Counted from the first letter of the stretch, positions 8,682 to 17,781 are shown. The stretch is DNA of 64,000 nucleotides from UBA8516 sp964434855 (GCA_964434855.1 CAYSWR010000002.1:1-64000), one strand, 5' to 3'. Program-made: numbers and translations. Notes: generated by a model from the letters alone, not told the origin.

Positions 8682-9259
8682 TTCTTTGTTTTCTTGTTGG
8701 CAAGTTCACTAATAACCCATTGTTCAATTAGTGGACAAGTTTTCGGACTAACCTCACCATCAATTGAACATTTATGTTCTACTGGGCAAATTAAACAGGG
8801 CGCAGCTTCAATTGTTTGTGTGCTTATAGGCATTTTTGAAATCCTTAGTTTGTATGTCCATCTACCATTTTCCAAAATCTTCTCACGTTTTACTATATTT
8901 CGTCTTTCAAGTTTGAGAGCTAGTCTTGAGCCGTCTCTGCTAGTCAGTTTTAATTTCTTCCACAAATCACTTTGAAGCATACCTTCATCACCGCGTTCTG
9001 CAACAATATTACAAACTCGGGTTGTGAGTTTTTCCATATCAAGGCCTTCGATCTGAAAGTTTTCAATTTCTGATTCGTCAAATTCTTCCTCCAATTCTTC
9101 TTCTGCCTTCTTTTTAGAAGCTGATTTCTTTACAATAGCTGGTTTTTTTTCTATAACTTTCTTCTTTGCAATAGCTGGTTTTTTTTCTATAACTTTCTTC
9201 TTTGCAATAGCATCTTTTGTTGCTTTTTTTATTGGTTTTTTATCTTTCTTTTCAGCCAT
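8678..9259 (-). CDS. RPC34/RPC39-like RNA polymerase-associated protein
   Basis: A 193-residue protein with three parts: a Lys-rich N-terminal tail with a 12-residue tandem repeat (about 1-50), a winged-helix domain (about 75-145), and a Cys-rich end with C155, C158, C164 and C175. The last part, CPVEHKCSIDGEVSPKTC, closely resembles the C-terminal iron-sulfur segment of eukaryotic Pol III subunit RPC39/RPC34 (CPV...C..GGEISP..C). RPC34 orthologues are known in Crenarchaeota and Thaumarchaeota, where a role at promoters has been proposed. I infer a basal transcription factor or polymerase-associated role. It overlaps the downstream methyltransferase by 4 bp. Confidence 0.78.
   Translation of the reverse strand: MAEKKDKKPIKKATKDAIAKKKVIEKKPAIAKKKVIEKKPAIVKKSASKKKAEEELEEEFDESEIENFQIEGLDMEKLTTRVCNIVAERGDEGMLQSDLWKKLKLTSRDGSRLALKLERRNIVKREKILENGRWTYKLRISKMPISTQTIEAAPCLICPVEHKCSIDGEVSPKTCPLIEQWVISELANKKTKK
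9133..9211 (-). repeat. 36-bp tandem repeat inside the RPC34-like gene
   Basis: Two exact 36-bp copies (9133-9168 and 9169-9204) plus 7 bp of a third. On the coding strand each copy encodes the 12-residue unit KKKVIEKKPAIA in the basic N-terminal tail. Exact nucleotide identity points to recent slippage, so copy number may vary between strains. Confidence 0.95.
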
Positions 9260-9320
9260 AACGATCTCTTAACAATAATCTGAATACGCGCTCAAAGTAA
9301 TATATAACATAGCATTGGGT

Positions 9321-9821
9321 TTATTGAACTCTGAATTTGGCCGTTGTAGTGATAGTCTTTTTGTAGTCATTGTCGTTCATTTCAACCACCATTTCATATT
9401 CTCCTGCTTTGTCAATTTTTTCAGAAAAAGTATCATCTAGAGGAAGCGCTAACTTGTTTGTAGAAAAACACTGTGAAAAAAAGCCATTTTGTGCTACTGC
9501 TTGTTTTGGTGATGTTTTGGTATCATAAATTGTAATATATAGATCACCGCAATCAAAATCAGAATTATTGACTGTGACTTTAATCTCTATAAGGGCAGAA
9601 ACAGAATATTGGCTTAACAAGCCTTGAATTTTGAGATCTTCAATTACTGGTGGTGTTGGTGTGAAAATATTTTCAAATGGCCACATGTTAAGTTCTCTGT
9701 CTGGTTGTGTTAAAACTCCAAACAAAACAAACGCGCCAAAAGCCATCCCCATTACAACTGGAAAAAGAAAAACAAGCAAAGCTGTGTTTTGCACTGCCAT
9801 TTTGTTATGTAACAATCTCAT
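9321..9821 (-). CDS. Membrane-anchored extracytoplasmic protein, unknown function
   Basis: A 166-residue protein I do not recognise. One hydrophobic segment (about 13-38, TALLVFLFPVVMGMAFGAFVLFG) follows a short basic N-terminus, and the rest is a beta-rich, probably Ig-like domain with two Cys (in DFDCGDL and SQCFS) that could form a disulfide outside the cell. MAVQNTALL (ATG eight codons in) is an alternative start. It diverges from the OLD-type ATPase across 92 bp. Confidence 0.65.
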   Translation of the reverse strand: MRLLHNKMAVQNTALLVFLFPVVMGMAFGAFVLFGVLTQPDRELNMWPFENIFTPTPPVIEDLKIQGLLSQYSVSALIEIKVTVNNSDFDCGDLYITIYDTKTSPKQAVAQNGFFSQCFSTNKLALPLDDTFSEKIDKAGEYEMVVEMNDNDYKKTITTTAKFRVQ

Positions 9822-9913
9822 TCCTTTATATCTATTTAGTCAAAAAGTCATGTCATTCTTACAGATGATTTTGTCGAATAAGTTAAATCGAGGACGGCCA
9901 AATAGCCCGCTAG

Positions 9914-11995
9914 ATGCGACTTAGAAAGTTTAGAGTTCGTGCTTTTAGATGCATTCATGATTCTGGTGAGATTAAGGTAGGAGACCTAGCTTCATTTATT
10001 GGTAGAAATGAAAGCGGAAAAACCACAATACTTGAAGCTCTTACTCTGCTTAACAAAGATACAAAAGTATCTGAACTTGATTTGTGTGACGAAATGTCAG
10101 AAGAATTAAAATCTGAAACGATAATAGTGGAGGGCGAGTTTGAACTTGGTGAAAAAGAAATAAAATTAATTCAAGAAAGATTCCCAAATTTAGACGATAT
10201 TAAAAAAATTAGGCTATATCGTACACAAAAGAACCCTAAAGTACAGTATGATTTTGGCGATGTAAAGATAAGCGAAGACGCAAACAAGAGAATCAATTCG
10301 TGGGAAAACTTTGTAGAAAAGATTCAAGACTTTGTATCTTCGATTCCACATCCCCTGCGCATAAAACTAGATACAAAATTCCTAGAAGGAAACGCCCCAA
10401 GAACAAGAGATGTTTTTAACAACATGATGGCTGAATTTAACAATCAAATTTACTTGATAGCATCACATGAAAAACAGGTAATTTCTAACTGGGACAAGAT
10501 ACACCAAAATCTAGACCATACGTATGATAGTCTTCTCATAGGTACAAGTGAACGCTCAGCCCTTGAAAATTTTGTAGAAGAGAAGATACACCCTAGATTT
10601 GTCTATTTTTCAGACTATAAGAAAATTTTAGGAAACATTGACCTTGATGAATTTTTAAAAGAATCCAAGGGAATAAGGCCAAAAGGATTAGAGTATATTG
10701 AAGAGTTTGACAAGGCTGAAACTGTAAAGAATCTATTTTATTTGGCAGAGTTAGACACGGACAAACTTGAGGAAGTACACAAGAGTCCTTCAAGACTGAT
10801 AAAACTTTTGCACACTGCAAGTAGAAAGTTAACTGACAGACTCAATCCAGCATGGAAAGGTGATCCAATTCATGTAGAATTGAGATATAATCCTTCAAAC
10901 ATCCTCAGTGTTGTAATTTCAGATGTTCATAAAGACGGCACTGTTACAAACACTGGTCTTTTGAATCGAAGAGCCGAGGGATTCAAATGGACCTTTTCAT
11001 TTATAGTAAACTTTGCAGCTGAGACACAAAGATCTGAATTAAAAGAAGCAATATTACTTTTGGACGAACCTGCGCGAAACTTGCACCCTACACAACAACG
11101 CGGAATTTCAGATTTATTAATAGGTCTAGCTGGTTCTAATCAAATTCTGTATGCTACACATTCACCATTTATGATATTTGATTATACCCCAGGAAACCTG
11201 CTTGTTGTCGAGCTTGATAAAAGAAAACACCTCAGTCACATCTATTACGATTATTGGAATGCAGATGATTCTACACTAATCCCGATCTTATATGGTCTTT
11301 CTAGAGGCCTTGTTGAATCAATTCCAGATAGAGAAATTGGTGTTAATTCAAGGCCAGTAATTATTGTAGAAACAATGGTTGATTCAATATATCTAAATGC
11401 ATTTGATAAATTCCTAAAAGATCCAAATCTTTCAATGAATCCACTTAATATCGTTCCTGCATATAACAAGAATTCCGTTCTACCACTTTCAATATTTTAT
11501 AAAAATCATGGTTACAACACATTTGTGCTCCTAGAAAATACAGAATTGTCACGCCAAATTTCAACACAACTACAGGCAAATGGCTTCAAATCAGTACAGA
11601 TAATATTTTTCGAATTTGGTGGGCAGCCAAAACAAGCAATAGAAGATTTCATAGTTGTTGAAGATTATCTGTATGCAGTAAACCAAACTTATGAGATCAA
11701 GCTAAGAAAAGAGGGATACCACAACCTGACTCCTGATGACATATCTGCAAAAGGCAAGAAGAGCATTTTAGATAATCTAAATGAGATCTGGAAAGAAAAC
11801 CAACACTTGGGGTGGGAAAAATTTGAACCAGAAGAGATTTGCAGATACATGTCTCAAAAAATTGCATTAGGCGAGGCAGATTTCATATCAGATAAAACAA
11901 AAGATCAGTTCAGAACAATATTCAGATTGATTGCAGAAAGAATAAGACAGAATCAAAATATTGTCTCTGAGACAACACTTAACAGTTTAAAATAA
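9914..11995 (+). CDS. OLD-family AAA ATPase with degenerate Toprim-like domain
   Basis: A 693-residue ABC-type ATPase of the RecF/SMC-OLD group. It starts MRLRKFRVRAFRCI and has Walker A at 30-37 (GRNESGKT), a signature-like region near 350-362, Walker B ILLLDEPARNLHP with D384/E385 and the H-loop YATHSPF near 414. The C-terminal third starts like a Toprim nuclease domain (RPVIIVETMVDSI, E486), but the expected DxD strand reads VLLENTEL, so metal binding looks impaired. OLD proteins act in DNA processing and, paired with a UvrD-like GajB, in phage defence; no such helicase lies nearby. Function is unassigned. Confidence 0.8.
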   Translation: MRLRKFRVRAFRCIHDSGEIKVGDLASFIGRNESGKTTILEALTLLNKDTKVSELDLCDEMSEELKSETIIVEGEFELGEKEIKLIQERFPNLDDIKKIRLYRTQKNPKVQYDFGDVKISEDANKRINSWENFVEKIQDFVSSIPHPLRIKLDTKFLEGNAPRTRDVFNNMMAEFNNQIYLIASHEKQVISNWDKIHQNLDHTYDSLLIGTSERSALENFVEEKIHPRFVYFSDYKKILGNIDLDEFLKESKGIRPKGLEYIEEFDKAETVKNLFYLAELDTDKLEEVHKSPSRLIKLLHTASRKLTDRLNPAWKGDPIHVELRYNPSNILSVVISDVHKDGTVTNTGLLNRRAEGFKWTFSFIVNFAAETQRSELKEAILLLDEPARNLHPTQQRGISDLLIGLAGSNQILYATHSPFMIFDYTPGNLLVVELDKRKHLSHIYYDYWNADDSTLIPILYGLSRGLVESIPDREIGVNSRPVIIVETMVDSIYLNAFDKFLKDPNLSMNPLNIVPAYNKNSVLPLSIFYKNHGYNTFVLLENTELSRQISTQLQANGFKSVQIIFFEFGGQPKQAIEDFIVVEDYLYAVNQTYEIKLRKEGYHNLTPDDISAKGKKSILDNLNEIWKENQHLGWEKFEPEEICRYMSQKIALGEADFISDKTKDQFRTIFRLIAERIRQNQNIVSETTLNSLK

Positions 11996-12073
11996 ATCCG
12001 AATTTCCACAACGTCCTAGAATTAGTACTTTACTCACAATTGATACTACTCAAAAATCAATAAAAATGAAAAT

Positions 12074-14248
12074 TTGTATCATAGATACTTAAGATTTAAT
12101 TTGGAGAACGGTTTTGTTTTGTTATTGAAAGATAGGCTCGTTAAAGGCGTGATTATTGCAATATTGCTTGTTTCGGCTTCGTTTTTTACGTTTAGCGCTC
12201 CACAAATTAGTGCTGCAGCTGAACTAGTAACAGTAACAGCTACAAATCATGATCAAGTGACGGTTGTAGAGTACAAAAATAATGAAGAGAATATTTTTGA
12301 TATTACATCAGTAGTTTTGAAAGTTGATGATGGTGGAAGTTTCAAGTCATTTAAAACAGAGAGAGGCTGGATTGGCAAAAAAACCGGTGCAGATACAATA
12401 ACGTTTACTTCTACAATACCAATCAAACCAGGGCAGAGTGTAAAATTTGGAGTAAAAACCGATAAATCAAACCCAGTTTTTAACTGGAAGGCATTCGACA
12501 AGGAAGGCGATGAAATAGGTTCTGGTGGAAGAATTACAACAACATCCCAAGATAAAATACCGGGTAAAACAGAAACACCGACAATTGGAGGTGGGATAAC
12601 CGAACACTCTACTTTTAAGATCATTCCTGATACGCCACGTGTTGGTTCTACTTTGCGTATCATTGGAGAGAATTTTGCTCCAAAAGAAAAGCTTGATTTT
12701 TACATAAATGATTTAAAACTTGAATCTTTTGTAAGTGATGGGGAAGGAAACTTTATCGTAAGCACAAAGATTCCTGAGAATCTATTATCTGATAGAGCAG
12801 ATTTCATAATCAAGGATCAAAGTGGTCACCAAAAATCAGTGAGTTTGAGAATACAAGAAGTCTCAAGTAGAATCACAGAAGGTATTGAGTTAACAGTAAA
12901 TGCTGACTCTGTGTTTCACAGAGGTGAAGAAAAAATCATTTCAGGTACAGCTGAATCAGGCAGTACTTTGACTATTTCAATATCAGACTCAAACAGCCAA
13001 GTTCTAACAACATATACAGTCAAAGCTGATGGCTCCGGCAACTATTCTACACCACACAGAATTACCTCTGATAGAGAGTTTGGAGAATATACTATAACTA
13101 TTTCAGATGGAAAAGACACCGTTGTTCGCAAATATGTTTTAGAAACAACACAAAAGATCAATTTGGCGCCGTTAAAAGAGAAATATGACCCAGGTGAAAC
13201 TGTAATAATCAATGGTACTGCCATTGCAGATAAAGAAATTGAATTAATATTACGTGATCCAGTTGGCATGGAGATCCATTCAGAGAATAGAATGGTAGGA
13301 GCTAATGGTACATTGATTTTTAATTATCAATTAGCTCCAGCAATGAGAGAGGGAACGTATGTGCTATTTGCAACACAAGAAGCAGAATTTGCCACAGTAC
13401 TATTTGGAGTAGGTCAACTTCCATCACCGCCCTTGATAGCAACTATGGATTCATTAAACTACAAAACATCAGAAAAACCCAAGATCAACATAATAGGACC
13501 ACCTTCAGCAACAGTTAGTTTAATTATAATTGATCCATCTGACAAACAGAAATTTGCAGATAGTTTTTCGCTAGGAGTTGACGGATATCATACGTACACC
13601 TTTAACCTTACTAGCTTTACATCTGGCATCTATACAGCAGTAATTAGTAGAGGAAACGTGCATGCTGAAAACAAATTCTCTGTTGGTTTACAGACCAGTA
13701 CTGGGAAGATAACTCTTAGAACTCTACAAGAAACATATCATCCTGGTGATCCCATTTTATTGATAGGTGATTCTAATCCTAATGTCATCATCACCGTAAG
13801 TCTAACTGATCCTAATGGCATTAAGGTAAAAACTCAAGATGTGTTTACTGACAAAAAAGGAACCTATTCGTCATCCGTTTTTAGGATTCCAACTAATGCT
13901 CAATCTGGAGTTTGGAAGATTGAAGCAGGAAGTGGTATAAACCACGTAAGTAAGGATCTAACAGTAACACAAAATACTGAAGGAAGAATTACAATTCTTT
14001 TAGACAAAAGTAGTTACAAGATAGATGAATTAATACAAATCAAGGGCAGTGGAGTAAGTGCATCTCACACCATAGCGATAAAGATTTTGAAAGACCAGAC
14101 TGAAATTACAGAACTTAGTATCGTTTCTACAAAAATTGGGACCTATGGCACTATTTGGAAGGTACCGACTGATCTAAGCCCTGGGACATATACAATAAAA
14201 GTTGTAGACACGTCAAAGAGTGCAGAAACCACCTTTACAGTCCAATGA
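12074..14248 (+). CDS. Large exported protein with repeated Ig-like domains
   Basis: Up to 724 residues with an N-terminal signal segment (VKGVIIAILLVSASFFTFSA, likely cleaved after SAPQISAAA). The rest is a series of about six beta-sandwich units of some 90 residues, each with a line like YDPGETVIINGTA, YHPGDPILLIGDS or YKIDELIQIKG and a closing GxYT/GTYTI turn, as in MG2/Ig-like adhesion modules. No transmembrane end or sorting signal is evident. The frame opens at TTG 12074, but the AT-rich start and position of the signal suggest a later start, TTG 12119 or 12125. A cell-surface structural or adhesive role is inferred. Confidence 0.75.
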   Translation: MYHRYLRFNLENGFVLLLKDRLVKGVIIAILLVSASFFTFSAPQISAAAELVTVTATNHDQVTVVEYKNNEENIFDITSVVLKVDDGGSFKSFKTERGWIGKKTGADTITFTSTIPIKPGQSVKFGVKTDKSNPVFNWKAFDKEGDEIGSGGRITTTSQDKIPGKTETPTIGGGITEHSTFKIIPDTPRVGSTLRIIGENFAPKEKLDFYINDLKLESFVSDGEGNFIVSTKIPENLLSDRADFIIKDQSGHQKSVSLRIQEVSSRITEGIELTVNADSVFHRGEEKIISGTAESGSTLTISISDSNSQVLTTYTVKADGSGNYSTPHRITSDREFGEYTITISDGKDTVVRKYVLETTQKINLAPLKEKYDPGETVIINGTAIADKEIELILRDPVGMEIHSENRMVGANGTLIFNYQLAPAMREGTYVLFATQEAEFATVLFGVGQLPSPPLIATMDSLNYKTSEKPKINIIGPPSATVSLIIIDPSDKQKFADSFSLGVDGYHTYTFNLTSFTSGIYTAVISRGNVHAENKFSVGLQTSTGKITLRTLQETYHPGDPILLIGDSNPNVIITVSLTDPNGIKVKTQDVFTDKKGTYSSSVFRIPTNAQSGVWKIEAGSGINHVSKDLTVTQNTEGRITILLDKSSYKIDELIQIKGSGVSASHTIAIKILKDQTEITELSIVSTKIGTYGTIWKVPTDLSPGTYTIKVVDTSKSAETTFTVQ

Positions 14249-14306
14249 TCTGTTAGAAAATCTTTGTATCAAAACACTTATTATTTGAACATGAAAAAAT
14301 TGGCTG

Positions 14307-14606
14307 ATGACTGACATAAGCCAGTTGAACAAGCCCCAGAATAGACTTGAACCAGTAGAAGGTACAATTGAAAGCATCAGTGAACCAAGGACTGTAAACC
14401 TGAAAACAGGCGGACAGGCACAAGTTGCAGATGCAATCCTAAAGGATGACACTGGTCAGATTAAACTCACCTTATGGGATGCTCAGATCAAAATGGTAAA
14501 ACCAGGCTCCAAAATAAGAGTAGAAAATGGATACATTACAAGCTTCAAAGGAGAAAATTCCCTTAATGTGGGAAAATATGGCAAGCTAAATGTAATCGAG
14601 TTTTAA
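14307..14606 (+). CDS. OB-fold single-stranded nucleic-acid binding protein
   Basis: A 99-residue single OB-fold protein. The fold shows as alternating strands with a central VADAILKDDTGQIKLTLWD, the hallmark of RPA/SOSS-B-type OB domains, then VKPGSKIRVENGYITSFKG. It is short and lacks a zinc finger or acidic tail. Thaumarchaea commonly carry such small SSB-like proteins; binding of single-stranded DNA or RNA is inferred from the fold. It stands alone, between the exported Ig-like protein and a convergent PAC2 gene. Confidence 0.8.
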   Translation: MTDISQLNKPQNRLEPVEGTIESISEPRTVNLKTGGQAQVADAILKDDTGQIKLTLWDAQIKMVKPGSKIRVENGYITSFKGENSLNVGKYGKLNVIEF

Positions 14607-14628
14607 ACTTTAGATAATTTTTCTCTAA

Positions 14629-15405
14629 TTAGCTAATATATCCAAGTTTTTTATCTTGAGATGGTAGCGGCAATTGTTCTGTGGACTGTCGTTGCCCCAT
14701 TTGTTCTTCTACTGTTTTAATTAATTGGTCCGTATCTTGTGCTTTTTTGATAATAGTAGTCATATCTAATTTTAATCCCAATATTTTTGAAAGAATTTCA
14801 AGAATTGCTTTTGATGCTTTTGCATCAACAACATATCCTGATGTTTCACCAAGCAAACAAACTCCTGTTATTCCTCTAGTTTTTCCTGCACCAATCACCA
14901 ATCCGTTCATGCCAGTAATGCTGCCCCCATTCATTGTAAAGATTCCTTGTTTTGAAAATTCTTTTATTATTTGTAGTGAGGTGCTAGTTCCGTAAACTTT
15001 AGGATTTTTTGAAAAAGTGCCAGTAATGAAAGCTGCAAGTGTGTAAATGTTTTTTACACCAAGTTTTTCGCAAATTCCTATAATTTCTTCTGCCATTGCA
15101 TATTCACTTTCTGGAGTAACGGGTTGTGCATCTCCAGTAAGCAATACAATATCATAGGGTTTGTTTTTACAATAATACAATGTATTTTTCATCAAATCTA
15201 TTGTACCATCATCTTGTATAGAGACTTGTGGTGGAAATGATGAAGAAAATATGTTTGCAAACTGTACTCCCTTGAGTTCTTCTATCAAATAATCAACTGC
15301 AATCTTTCCTACATAGCCACTTCCTGGCAATCCACAAATAAGATGCGGGTTTTTTAGTTTAGGCATTTCAGAAATTTCAACAATAATTTTCGATTGAGAT
15401 GACAT
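14629..15405 (-). CDS. PAC2-family proteasome assembly chaperone-like protein
   Basis: A 258-residue PAC2 (DUF75) protein. Recognisable parts are HLICGLPGSGYVGKIAVDYLI near the N-terminus, VLLTGDAQPVTPESEYAMAEEI in the middle and the Gly-rich NGGSITGMNGLVIGAGKTRGITGVCLLGET. Archaeal relatives (PbaA/PbaB type) resemble proteasome assembly chaperones, although some do not act on the proteasome. The C-terminal tail is polar and probably flexible. No partner gene lies beside it. Confidence 0.87.
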   Translation of the reverse strand: MSSQSKIIVEISEMPKLKNPHLICGLPGSGYVGKIAVDYLIEELKGVQFANIFSSSFPPQVSIQDDGTIDLMKNTLYYCKNKPYDIVLLTGDAQPVTPESEYAMAEEIIGICEKLGVKNIYTLAAFITGTFSKNPKVYGTSTSLQIIKEFSKQGIFTMNGGSITGMNGLVIGAGKTRGITGVCLLGETSGYVVDAKASKAILEILSKILGLKLDMTTIIKKAQDTDQLIKTVEEQMGQRQSTEQLPLPSQDKKLGYIS

Positions 15406-15449
15406 GAATTTCTAAGTAAATCTATTCCATATTAATGAAGCGTAGAATC

Positions 15450-16289
15450 CTATCTTCTAGATTTTGATTTTACTTTTCGCTTTGCTTTTCTTGTTTTTGC
15501 TTTATGTTTTACTTTTGATTTGTGTTTTTTTGCTTTTCTTGTTTTTGTCTTTGATCTTTTCGTTGTTTTAGATTTTTTTATTGTTTTTGTCTTTCGTTTT
15601 GCCTTTGATTTTCGTTTTATCTTTTTCTTAGTTTTTCTTTTTGCTTTTCTTTTTTTAGCTTGTAAAATTGCAAGTCTTTCAGTAATTTTAATAAGATTAC
15701 GTTTTGCCTGTTCTTCTTGTTTCATTTTTGATTTAACCTGGGAACGTAATAGTTCTTCTGCTTTGGCACTTGATTTGAACTGTTCTAAAAGCATGGGTTT
15801 TGTTTGTGCTTGTGTTCTTATTTGCAAGTCAATTTTTGATTTTGATTTTGTCACATCTTCAATTTGTTTTTCAAGTCTTTCTTCTGCAGCATTTCTCTGT
15901 TTTATTTCAGAATGCAATTCTGCAATCTTTTGATCTATGGATTTCATTTTCTCAGAAATACGTGCCTTGTCCTCTGGAGAACTAGAAAACTCCATTTCTT
16001 GTGCGATTTGCTCCTTTTCTTCTTCATCGAGTTTGAGCCGGCCTTCTGCAGCTGCTTTTAATCTTTGAACACTATCTCTTTGAGCGGTGTACTGATTAAG
16101 AAGTTGTGAAATCTCTTCTTTTTTTGTAAGAGCTGTGTCTTTTTTCTTTTCAAGAGAAGAGAGCCCTGAAGAAGATTTGCGTTTTAACGATAGAGTGGAA
16201 TGAAGCTTATTTTCACTTTGTCTCCTGCTTTTTGTTGCCTCCATTTTCTTATTTTTATATGACTTGACAAGTTTTGAGAGAGATGCCAT
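15450..16289 (-). CDS. Coiled-coil protein with histone H1-like lysine-rich tail
   Basis: A 279-residue protein in two parts. Residues about 1-210 are highly charged coiled coil (Glu, Lys, Gln and Arg-rich heptads such as RLKAAAEGRLKLDEEEKEQ). Residues about 210-279 are nearly all Lys/Arg/Thr/Ser with repeats like KRKTKKKIKRKSKAK, resembling linker-histone or nucleoid-protein tails. I recognise no named family. I infer DNA or RNA binding through the tail and oligomerisation through the coil. Low complexity makes database matches unreliable. The gene stands alone, with 160 bp before the next gene. Confidence 0.7.
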   Translation of the reverse strand: MASLSKLVKSYKNKKMEATKSRRQSENKLHSTLSLKRKSSSGLSSLEKKKDTALTKKEEISQLLNQYTAQRDSVQRLKAAAEGRLKLDEEEKEQIAQEMEFSSSPEDKARISEKMKSIDQKIAELHSEIKQRNAAEERLEKQIEDVTKSKSKIDLQIRTQAQTKPMLLEQFKSSAKAEELLRSQVKSKMKQEEQAKRNLIKITERLAILQAKKRKAKRKTKKKIKRKSKAKRKTKTIKKSKTTKRSKTKTRKAKKHKSKVKHKAKTRKAKRKVKSKSRR

Positions 16290-16450
16290 AATGTCATAGA
16301 GAGATTTTGTACTCGATTAAGTTTTTGCTATGATCAGGAATTGACATAAAAGTTAATATTTTTCACATCTTTTCTGATTTTTAGCAAAATTTTCAAATGC
16401 GCTGTTCTTTCAAACTAGTAGATTTTATTTGGTAGTGTTAAAGAATTGAC

Positions 16451-16762
16451 ATGGATTTTCACCCATCCCAGTTGCCAATACTAAAAACGTTTGAGATTAA
16501 TGATGAATCACAAGTGTCTGATGCTGCGTCAGAAATGGTCAAGTTGGGGTTTTCAAATCAAAAAAGTGCATTTAAAGTGTTGATGACAAATGAAAAAGAT
16601 CTTGCTAAAAAAATTGGATTTTTAATAATGAATGAAATTAATTTTGGACTGCGTAAAACGAAACAGGAGCGAGATGTGATGTATTGGATATATCATCATG
16701 ATAAATCTCGTTATGCCATGGTATTAATAAGTTCCAAAGTTTTTCATGAATTAGGTTTCTGA
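16451..16762 (+). CDS. Hypothetical protein, 103 aa
   Basis: Not recognised. The sequence MDFHPSQLPILKTFEIND followed by an alpha-helical region (EMVKLGFSNQKSAFKVLMTNEKDLAKKIGFLI) and a short beta-like end suggests a small cytoplasmic alpha/beta protein with no Cys and no signal. It overlaps the 3' end of the PAP2 phosphatase gene by 12 bp in convergent orientation. It may be specific to the Thaumarchaeota. Confidence 0.55.
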   Translation: MDFHPSQLPILKTFEINDESQVSDAASEMVKLGFSNQKSAFKVLMTNEKDLAKKIGFLIMNEINFGLRKTKQERDVMYWIYHHDKSRYAMVLISSKVFHELGF

Positions 16763-17413
16763 TTTTTCAAATATTAGATGTAGTTTGAGTTTTTTTGATA
16801 TTATACCAGCAACTAATATTCCAAGTATAACACCGCCTATTACATCTGTGGGATAGTGTTGCAATACGTAAACTCTGCTAATAGATACCAAAAGAGGATA
16901 TACCCATAACAGATAGCATCCTCTTGGAAATCTTCTAGATAATGCAATTCCAATCACTAATGCAAACGTGGCTGTTCTTGTAGCATGACCTGATGGAAAC
17001 GATGTTGTTCCAGCTCCAACAAATGAGAAGGTATCTTTTTCAAGCGGGATGGGAAATGGAACTCCTTTAAAATCTAGATTTGGTCTCTCTTGACCAACAG
17101 ATTCTTTTATGTATGCAGAGACAATAGTCCCTGCCAAAACTGATAGAATTAGTATCAGTCCCAATCGCCTAGTGCGTTTTTTGATAAAAAGCCCCATACT
17201 GAAAATAATCATGTAAAACAGACTGCCAATCTCTGTGAAGATTTGCATTGTGAGATCCAGAGATGGTTTTCCACCAATTGATTGGGCATAGTTTATGACG
17301 GCATCATCCATCGGTTTTGTAATTTTTGTATAGACAAGAATTGTTATGATAATAAAAATTACCATAAGTAAAAAAAACTTCCTTGAACGTATGTCAAAAG
17401 CCCATTGTTGCAT
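16751..17413 (-). CDS. PAP2-family membrane phosphatase
   Basis: A 220-residue integral membrane protein with five or six hydrophobic segments and the three PAP2/acid phosphatase motifs: K103-x6-R110-P111 (KESVGQERPN), PSGH at 140-143 and R180-x5-H186-x3-D (SRVYVLQHYPTD). The family dephosphorylates lipid phosphates such as phosphatidate, undecaprenyl- or polyprenyl-diphosphate; in archaea polyprenyl carriers for glycosylation are plausible substrates. The active site would face the outside. No pathway partner is adjacent. Confidence 0.87.
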   Translation of the reverse strand: MQQWAFDIRSRKFFLLMVIFIIITILVYTKITKPMDDAVINYAQSIGGKPSLDLTMQIFTEIGSLFYMIIFSMGLFIKKRTRRLGLILILSVLAGTIVSAYIKESVGQERPNLDFKGVPFPIPLEKDTFSFVGAGTTSFPSGHATRTATFALVIGIALSRRFPRGCYLLWVYPLLVSISRVYVLQHYPTDVIGGVILGILVAGIISKKLKLHLIFEKSET

Positions 17414-17549
17414 CTATTTACACCATAACCATTTTTTCATATCCGTCTATAATTGATCTCTAAATTTCTCTGTATTAAATGACATCTTATCAAAATTTAT
17501 GTAATATAAAAGAATAAATAATAAATAATACCGATAGAAAATCCAGCTA

Positions 17550-17711
17550 TTGACTTATCAGGTTATCTGCAGAGATTACGAACACTAGTATGAATTTAAA
17601 ATTAGAACAGAGTCTGAAACAGAGACGGTTCAAAAAATGAAAAAGCATATGAAAGAAGCACATGGGACAGATATGCTAAAAGAGCAGATCATACAGATGA
17701 GTGAACTGTAA
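17550..17711 (+). pseudogene. DUF1059-like small protein gene with in-frame TAG
   Basis: Reading from TTG 17550 gives MTYQVICRDYEH, then TAG at 17586-17588, then YEFKIRTESETETVQKMKKH and MKEAHGTDMLKEQ up to TAA at 17709. The whole looks like DUF1059, a family of small proteins with C(K/R)D near the start and a HxK(E/D)xHG helix at the end. The stop falls where the second conserved Cys segment would be, and 41 family-like codons follow it. Simplest reading: a nonsense-mutated gene. Sequencing error or readthrough are alternatives. This accounts for much of the 368-bp gap before pgk; the rest is AT-rich promoter DNA (TATAAAAG near 17506). Confidence 0.6.
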
Positions 17712-17781
17712 AGATCAAGATAAAAATTAGATCCATATAGCAGACTAAAAGATTTTAACCATACCAAAGGATAGGATCGCC

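Noticed and set aside
15520..16061. Phe/Leu-rich plus-strand frames (137, 61 and 65 codons) resembling membrane proteins
   Set aside because: They are the complement of the Lys/Glu-rich coiled-coil gene, where AAA/AAG codons read as TTT/CTT. No start signals of their own.
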